Below are positions 5,855-10,234 of a stretch of 10,234 nt of DNA, one piece after another (position 1 is the first letter of the stretch; every line of letters begins with the position of its first letter). Under the pieces are notes generated by a model that saw only the letters and a program-made list of their open reading frames with translations, was not told the DNA's origin and did no database searches. Where the stretch lies: positions 1-10,234 of the forward strand of contig JAHFPI010000060.1 in assembly GCA_023266795.1 (NCBI GenBank). Reading direction: 5' to 3'. Source of the DNA: Rhodospirillales bacterium (GTDB lineage: Bacteria > Pseudomonadota > Alphaproteobacteria > Micavibrionales > UBA2020). A program made the translations under genes and the position numbers.

Positions 5855-7687
5855 ATGGCAAAATCTGCCGTAAGAGTAGCGACTAAAACCCTTGATACCA
5901 TTTCGGTGAAAGAGATCACCGGCGAGAATATGAGCTTTTCCGACCTTCTGGACGAGAGCTTCAAAGGCGTCAAATCCTTTGAAGGCACTGTCGTGGAAGG
6001 CACCGTCGTCGGTGTGGATGATGAATTCGTCACGCTGGATGTCGGCCTGAAATCCGAAGGGCGCATTCCGCTCCGCGAATTCAGCAACGGCGGCGCTGCC
6101 GCCGAGATCAAAATCGGCGACAAAGTCGAAGTCTTTATCGAACGCATGGAGAACAAGGACGGCGAAGCCGGCCTTTCCCGCGAGAAAGCCCGTCGCGAAG
6201 AGTCATGGGTTCTTCTCGAAAAACAACACAAAGCCAACGAACGCGTCACCGGCGTTATTTTCGGCCGCGTCAAAGGCGGCTTTACGGTCGACCTGACCGG
6301 CGCGGTTGCGTTCCTGCCGGGCTCGCAGGTCGATATCCGCCCTGTGCGCGACATCACCCCGCTGTTCGGCACGCCGCAGCCTTTCCTGATCCTGAAAATG
6401 GATCGGGCGCGCGGCAACATCGTCGTTTCCCGCCGCGCCGTGCTCGAAGAGAGCCGCGCGGAAGCGCGCACCGAGCTGGTTGCCGGCCTCAAGGAAGGCC
6501 AGGAACTGCAGGGCGTGGTCAAGAACATCACCGACTACGGCGCGTTCATTGACCTTGGCGGCGTTGACGGTCTGCTCCACGTCACGGATATTTCGTGGAA
6601 GCGCATCAACCATCCGTCGGAAGTGCTGCAAGTCGGCCAGACGATCAACGTCAAGATCATCCGGTTCAACGAAGAATCCCAGCGTATCAGCCTCGGCATC
6701 AAGCAGCTGGACGCTGATCCGTGGCAGGGCGTCGGCGAACGCTTCAAATCCGGCCAGAAATACAAAGGCCGCGTGACGAATATCGCCGACTACGGCGCGT
6801 TCATCGAACTGGAAGACGGCATCGAAGGCCTCGTCCACGTTTCCGAGATGTCCTGGACCAAGAAAAACATCCATCCCGGCAAGATCCTTTCCACCAGTCA
6901 GGAAGTCGAAGTCATGGTCCTCGATGTTGACGTCACCAAACGCCGCATCTCCCTCGGCCTGAAACAGTGCGGTGAGAACCCCTGGATCAAGTTCGCCGAA
7001 AAATGCAAAGTCGGCAGCACGATCGAGGGCGAAATCCGCAACATCACCGAATTCGGCCTGTTCGTTGGTATCGGCGACCAGATCGACGGCATGGTGCATA
7101 TGTCCGACCTGTCATGGACAGAATCCGGCGAGGAAGCCATCAAGAAGTTCAAAAAAGGCGATATGCTGACAGTGAAAGTTCTTGAGATCGACGGCGAGAA
7201 GGAACGCGTCTCTCTGGGCGTGAAACAACTCACCGAAAATCCGGTCAAGGGCGCCAAGTCCGAAGCTCCGGCGGCGGGCAGCGTTGAAAAAGGCGCGGTT
7301 GTCACCTGTACCGTCAAGGCGGTCACAACGGGCGGCATCGAAGTCACGGTTGGCGACAAGCTTACCGGCTTCATCAAGAAGGGCGATCTCTCCCGCGAGC
7401 GTTCCGAACAGCGTTCGGATCGTTTTGCCGTCGGCGAGAAAGTCGATGCGAAAGTCATCAAGGCCGACCGTTCCGGCAAGCTTGACCTTTCCATCAAAGC
7501 CCGCGAAATCGATGAAGACAAGGCGGCGATGGCTGAATACGGTTCATCCGATTCAGGCGCGTCCCTCGGCGACATCCTTGGCGCGGCCCTGCAGCGGAAG
7601 ACCGGCGTAAAAGCCGAAGCTGCTGCGGCTCCCAAAAAAGCCAAGAAACCCAAAGCAACAAAAGAAGAGGGAACTGAAGAAGCTTAA
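5855..7687 (+). CDS. rpsA: 30S ribosomal protein S1
   Basis: S1 binds mRNA single strands and helps the 30S subunit load structured messages. The 610-residue product carries six S1 (OB-fold) repeats, starting near residues 40, 126, 214, 299, 386 and 478. Repeats 3 to 5 are the most canonical, each with an (I/E)-(D/T)-(Y/F)-G-(A/L)-F core followed by GLLHVTDISW, GLVHVSEMSW or GMVHMSDLSW. Repeats 1 and 2 are the divergent ribosome-binding pair expected in S1. A tail after about residue 560 ends in alanine- and lysine-rich sequence (KKAKKPKATKEEG), so the protein is somewhat longer than the usual 550-570. ATG 5855 is chosen over the upstream in-frame ATG 5792: purine-rich GAAAGAGAG precedes it, the product begins MAKSAVRVATK, and a promoter places 5792 almost at the transcription start. 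A terminator follows directly. Confidence 0.96.
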   Translation: MAKSAVRVATKTLDTISVKEITGENMSFSDLLDESFKGVKSFEGTVVEGTVVGVDDEFVTLDVGLKSEGRIPLREFSNGGAAAEIKIGDKVEVFIERMENKDGEAGLSREKARREESWVLLEKQHKANERVTGVIFGRVKGGFTVDLTGAVAFLPGSQVDIRPVRDITPLFGTPQPFLILKMDRARGNIVVSRRAVLEESRAEARTELVAGLKEGQELQGVVKNITDYGAFIDLGGVDGLLHVTDISWKRINHPSEVLQVGQTINVKIIRFNEESQRISLGIKQLDADPWQGVGERFKSGQKYKGRVTNIADYGAFIELEDGIEGLVHVSEMSWTKKNIHPGKILSTSQEVEVMVLDVDVTKRRISLGLKQCGENPWIKFAEKCKVGSTIEGEIRNITEFGLFVGIGDQIDGMVHMSDLSWTESGEEAIKKFKKGDMLTVKVLEIDGEKERVSLGVKQLTENPVKGAKSEAPAAGSVEKGAVVTCTVKAVTTGGIEVTVGDKLTGFIKKGDLSRERSEQRSDRFAVGEKVDAKVIKADRSGKLDLSIKAREIDEDKAAMAEYGSSDSGASLGDILGAALQRKTGVKAEAAAAPKKAKKPKATKEEGTEEA

Positions 7688-7706
7688 TCAGGCTTCCGCT
7701 TCAAAC

Positions 7707-7740
7707 AAAAAAGCCGCTCCTGCAAGGGGGCGGCTTTTTT
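7707..7740. terminator. Bidirectional intrinsic terminator between rpsA and aroA
   Basis: GCCGCTCC (7713-7720) pairs with GGGGCGGC (7727-7734), eight pairs including one T-G wobble, with a six-base loop. Six A residues precede the stem (7707-7712) and six T residues follow it (7735-7740). The hairpin thus works for rpsA on the plus strand and for aroA, which ends at 7756, on the minus strand. It begins 19 bases after the rpsA stop. Confidence 0.93.
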
Positions 7741-7755
7741 GTTGCGTTATGCCGT

Positions 7756-9084
7756 CTATACGCCGATGCGTGCGCCGAGGCCGTTCAGCAGCGCGGCAAA
7801 ACTCGGGAAGCTGGTGGCGATGGTTTCCGCATTGTCGATCGCCACAGGTTCCTGCGCGGCAAGGCCCATCACCAGAAAGCTCATGGCAATCCGGTGATCG
7901 AGCTGCGTGGCGACGGTGCAGCCGCCGCGCACTTTTCCGTTGCCGCCGGTGACGCGGAGGCTGTTTTCCCCCGTCGCCACCTTGACTCCCGCCGCCGTCA
8001 GTCCCGCCGCGATGGCGGCGAGGCGGTCGCTTTCCTTGACGCGGAGTTCGGCCAGATTGCTCATCATAGTCTCGCCTGCGGCGAACGCGGCAGCGATGGC
8101 GAGAATCGGGAACTCGTCGATCATGGCGGGCACGCGTTGCGGCGGCACTGTCACGCCTTTCAGGGCGCTGGAGCGGACGCGGATGTCCGCCACCGTTTCG
8201 CCGGAACTTTCGCGGCGGTTTTCAAAGGAGATGTCCGCGCCCATCTCGATCAGCGTGTCATAGAGCCCGGTGCGCAGCGGATTGACCAGCACATCGGGGA
8301 TGGAAATATCCGAATCTTTTGTAATCAACGCCGCGACGGTCAGGAAAGCCGCCGCGCTGGGATCTGCGGGCACATGAACAGGTTTGGCAGTCAGCGGCTG
8401 GTTTCCTTCCATCGTGATGATGTTTGAGCCGTCCGGCTGTAATTCCGAAGTTATATCCGCGCCTAACAGACGCAGCAGGCGCTCGGTATGGTCGCGGGTC
8501 GGCTGCGGCTCAATGATGATTATTTTTCCCCGCGTATGCAGCCCCGCCAGCAGAAGGGCGGATTTTACCTGCGCCGAGGCGACCGGCAACCGGTAATTGA
8601 CGGGATTTAAGTTGGTAGAGCCGGTCATTTTGATCGGCAGTCTTTCGCCGTTGCTCGTTTCAAAACGGGCGCCCATTTGTGCCAACGGTTTGATGACCCG
8701 CCCCATCGGACGGAGGCTGAGGGAGGCATCGCCGGTAAGAACGGCGCTGACGGGATATCCGGCGATCAACCCCATCAGCAGACGGGCGGAAGTGCCGCTG
8801 TTGCCGAGATGGAGCGGAGCCTTCGGTGTGCCAAGATTTTTTCCGCCCATGCCCCGAATACGCCAGACGTTGTTTTGCTGGTTCGGCGGCGTAATGGAAA
8901 CACCGAGAGACATCAGCGCCTGAGCCGTGCAGGAAATATCCTCACTCTCCAGCAATCCTGTGACGGATGTTTCCCCCGCAGCCAGTGCGCCCAACATTAG
9001 CACCCTGTGGGAGATGGATTTATCTCCCGGTATTTTTACAGTGCCGTGAATGCCGGCGGCCGGTTTTGAAATGAGTCCCGTCAT
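7756..9084 (-). CDS. aroA: EPSP synthase (3-phosphoshikimate 1-carboxyvinyltransferase), class II
   Basis: AroA joins phosphoenolpyruvate to shikimate-3-phosphate in the chorismate pathway. From ATG 9084 the product has 442 residues, with motifs in the expected order: PGDKSISHR near the N-terminus, LHLGNSGTSARLLMGL, SLRPMGRVIKPL, PVASAQVKSALLLAG, PTRDHTERLL, VNPLRTGLYDTLIEMGAD, PAMIDEFPILAIAAAFA (catalytic aspartate), LRVKESDRLAAIA (catalytic glutamate) and LDHRIAMSFLVMGLA. GDKS, SAQVK and RDHTE mark a class II enzyme, close in feel to Agrobacterium CP4. The PEP-site segment reads N-S-G-T where CP4 has N-A-A-T, so the alanine tied to glyphosate tolerance in CP4 is absent. An in-frame ATG at 9135 would add 17 residues that do not look like family sequence, so 9084 is preferred, although its ribosome binding site is weak. 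The gene converges on rpsA. Confidence 0.95.
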   Translation of the reverse strand: MTGLISKPAAGIHGTVKIPGDKSISHRVLMLGALAAGETSVTGLLESEDISCTAQALMSLGVSITPPNQQNNVWRIRGMGGKNLGTPKAPLHLGNSGTSARLLMGLIAGYPVSAVLTGDASLSLRPMGRVIKPLAQMGARFETSNGERLPIKMTGSTNLNPVNYRLPVASAQVKSALLLAGLHTRGKIIIIEPQPTRDHTERLLRLLGADITSELQPDGSNIITMEGNQPLTAKPVHVPADPSAAAFLTVAALITKDSDISIPDVLVNPLRTGLYDTLIEMGADISFENRRESSGETVADIRVRSSALKGVTVPPQRVPAMIDEFPILAIAAAFAAGETMMSNLAELRVKESDRLAAIAAGLTAAGVKVATGENSLRVTGGNGKVRGGCTVATQLDHRIAMSFLVMGLAAQEPVAIDNAETIATSFPSFAALLNGLGARIGV

Positions 9085-9189
9085 GGCGGTCACTCTAAAC
9101 AAGGGAACAGGACGGGTCAAAGAGCATCGCGTCATACGAATCGATCAGGGGAAGAGGGAGGCGAAACGGCCATTTTGTAAAGACGCACT

Positions 9190-9195
9190 ATTATA
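9190..9195 (-). promoter_or_regulatory. Possible -10 element for aroA
   Basis: The minus strand reads TATAAT exactly at 9195-9190, inside the palindrome TTATATAA (9191-9198). The best -35 candidate, AAGACT at 9219-9214 with an 18-base spacer, matches the consensus poorly (three of six). Transcription from here would leave a leader of about 100 bases to ATG 9084. The AT-rich spacer around it makes a chance match possible. Confidence 0.35.
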
Positions 9196-9244
9196 TAACA
9201 CATTGAAAAATATAGTCTTTATGGCGCTGATTTCTCTTCGTTAT

Positions 9245-9256
9245 GTTAAAATTAAC
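9245..9256. repeat. Short inverted repeat upstream of the right-edge gene
   Basis: GTTAA-AA-TTAAC is a perfect inverted repeat with a two-base centre, in the AT-rich spacer between the divergent aroA and right-edge genes. GGTTAAAATAAGG follows at 9264-9276, repeating part of it. It could be an operator for a dimeric regulator or just base composition. The spacing does not fit the TTAA-N7-TTAA CtrA site. Confidence 0.3.
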
Positions 9257-9324
9257 AATTTTTGGTTAAAATAAGGTTCAGTTTGGATTTTTGTACACTC
9301 TTATGCGGAGGTAAATTCAACGTC

Positions 9325-10234
9325 ATGGCTCCATCACCCGATCCGAAAATGATCATTGAATTCCAGCACGGCATCATCGCCAGAGATATTGTCCGCGTGA
9401 AAGCGGCGTTGGACGCGGGGGTTGATCCGTCAATGCTGATTACCAAACAACATGTGCATCCGCTCACATGGATGCTGACGGGTGTTTATCAGACTTTTGC
9501 CGAAGAGGCGCGGGCCGCCGGCGGCAACGACAAACTCAGCGAGGCCGAGTTCATCCGGCGGGGATCGGAAATTATTGACCTGCTGCTCGACAGGGGCATT
9601 AAACTGGTAAAAGACGAAAAATTCTCGAGGGATCCTTCTTATCCGGTGGATGGTTGTTTAACAAGTCCGTATCTGCTCGATGTAGCCAAGATCGTTACCA
9701 GGACCATCGGCCAGAGTCTGGCGCAGAATGGCAGAGCCTATCAGCCGGATACCATAGGTTTTGTCAGCGGATACATGTATGCCGCAGGAGTGCAAAAATC
9801 GGGCAGCACGCCGAAAGAAAATCTTACGGAAGCTCTGGATATTCTGGACGAGCTGCATGAGAAGATTCGCGAGCGGTTCAGTTATCCGCAAACAGATCTT
9901 GAAAAGGATATTGTCGCAAACCACAGGGATGCCATCGGCTACTGGATGAATGATTTTGAACGCCCGCCCGTGGAAATGTTTCTGGGGCAGGGGGATTTGC
10001 AGATGGCGGCTGGCGAGGCGGCGCCTGCGCCCGAGGAAGGGCTTGTCATCACGCTTCCTAAAAAAACGCCGGAAGAGGTGCTGGCTGAAATCAACGGCAT
10101 GGTGGGCATGGAAGAAACCAAGCAGGATGCCCAATTACTGGTATTCCGCGCGGAGTTCGATGCGGCCTGCCGGAGCAACGGGATGGCGTCGATCGCGCCG
10201 GTTTCAAATACCGTATTTGAAGGCGGGCCCGGCT
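9325..10234 (+). CDS. Protein with ankyrin-like N-terminal region and CbxX/CfqX-type AAA+ module (partial)
   Basis: The frame runs open from ATG 9325 to the window end, 303 residues, with GGAGGT (9307-9312) twelve bases upstream, a strong site at slightly long spacing. Residues 10-40 (ARDIVRVKAALDAGVDPS) and 79-95 (GSEIIDLLLDRGIKL) resemble the second helix and turn of ankyrin repeats, but too loosely to be sure. The middle, to about 230, is helical and unrecognised. An alanine- and proline-rich linker (AAGEAAPAPEEG) follows. From about residue 250, VLAEINGMVGMEETKQDAQ matches the entry to the CbxX/CfqX AAA+ domain, whose family form is L-x-x-L-I-G-L-x-x-V-K. The window ends in FEGGPG (residues 298-303), the first half of a Walker A P-loop. 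Such ATPases remodel protein partners; the partner here is unknown. Family assignment of the module is fairly secure, the ankyrin reading tentative. Confidence 0.75.
   Translation, partial: MAPSPDPKMIIEFQHGIIARDIVRVKAALDAGVDPSMLITKQHVHPLTWMLTGVYQTFAEEARAAGGNDKLSEAEFIRRGSEIIDLLLDRGIKLVKDEKFSRDPSYPVDGCLTSPYLLDVAKIVTRTIGQSLAQNGRAYQPDTIGFVSGYMYAAGVQKSGSTPKENLTEALDILDELHEKIRERFSYPQTDLEKDIVANHRDAIGYWMNDFERPPVEMFLGQGDLQMAAGEAAPAPEEGLVITLPKKTPEEVLAEINGMVGMEETKQDAQLLVFRAEFDAACRSNGMASIAPVSNTVFEGGPG

Noticed and set aside
6203..7099. Minus-strand open frame of 298 codons
   Set aside because: It lies entirely antisense to the S1 repeats of rpsA and repeats with them; no independent coding signal.
9246..9269. 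Several TTAA blocks that suggest CtrA sites
   Set aside because: None is spaced by seven bases as CtrA boxes require; the region is simply AT-rich.
9658..10134. Minus-strand open frame of 158 codons
   Set aside because: It is antisense to the uninterrupted plus-strand AAA+ gene, which has a strong ribosome binding site and family motifs.

Overview
The window reads as a chromosomal stretch of an alphaproteobacterium. The evidence is a CP4-like class II EPSP synthase, a long six-domain ribosomal protein S1, the acpP-fabF-mltG order and the cmk/rpsA/aroA neighbourhood. The genus cannot be fixed from sequence alone. No rRNA, tRNA, CRISPR array, insertion sequence or phage gene was seen, and no gap between genes exceeds about 250 bases.

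Layout. The left edge (1-433) holds the C-terminal end of an AAA+ ATPase of the CbxX/CfqX (CbbX/EccA/SpoVK) type. Next come acpP (acyl carrier protein), a hairpin, fabF and mltG, with fabF and mltG directly abutting. yqgE (AlgH family) follows after 54 bases, then cmk, an unrecognised 325-residue gene, and rpsA behind its own promoter. A bidirectional hairpin terminator separates rpsA from the convergent aroA on the minus strand. After a 240-base AT-rich divergent spacer, a plus-strand gene runs off the right edge. Its product has a long N-terminal region with faint ankyrin-like segments and then the start of another CbxX/CfqX-type AAA+ module.

How the genes work together. acpP and fabF belong to fatty acid elongation, mltG trims nascent peptidoglycan, cmk recycles CMP/dCMP, rpsA loads mRNA on the ribosome, and aroA makes the chorismate precursor EPSP. 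This is a housekeeping island, bracketed on both sides by AAA+ genes of one family in the same orientation, with an orphan gene inserted between cmk and rpsA. The usual aroA-cmk-rpsA order is broken: aroA lies beyond rpsA and is inverted.

Strongest anomaly. The acyl carrier protein is otherwise textbook, but the serine that carries phosphopantetheine in the D-S-L motif is glycine (codon 653-655, GGC instead of the expected AGC). As written, this ACP could not be made into holo-ACP. It is either a one-base sequence error or a truly unusual carrier protein. The other recognised enzymes that are complete in the window retain the active-site residues I could check.
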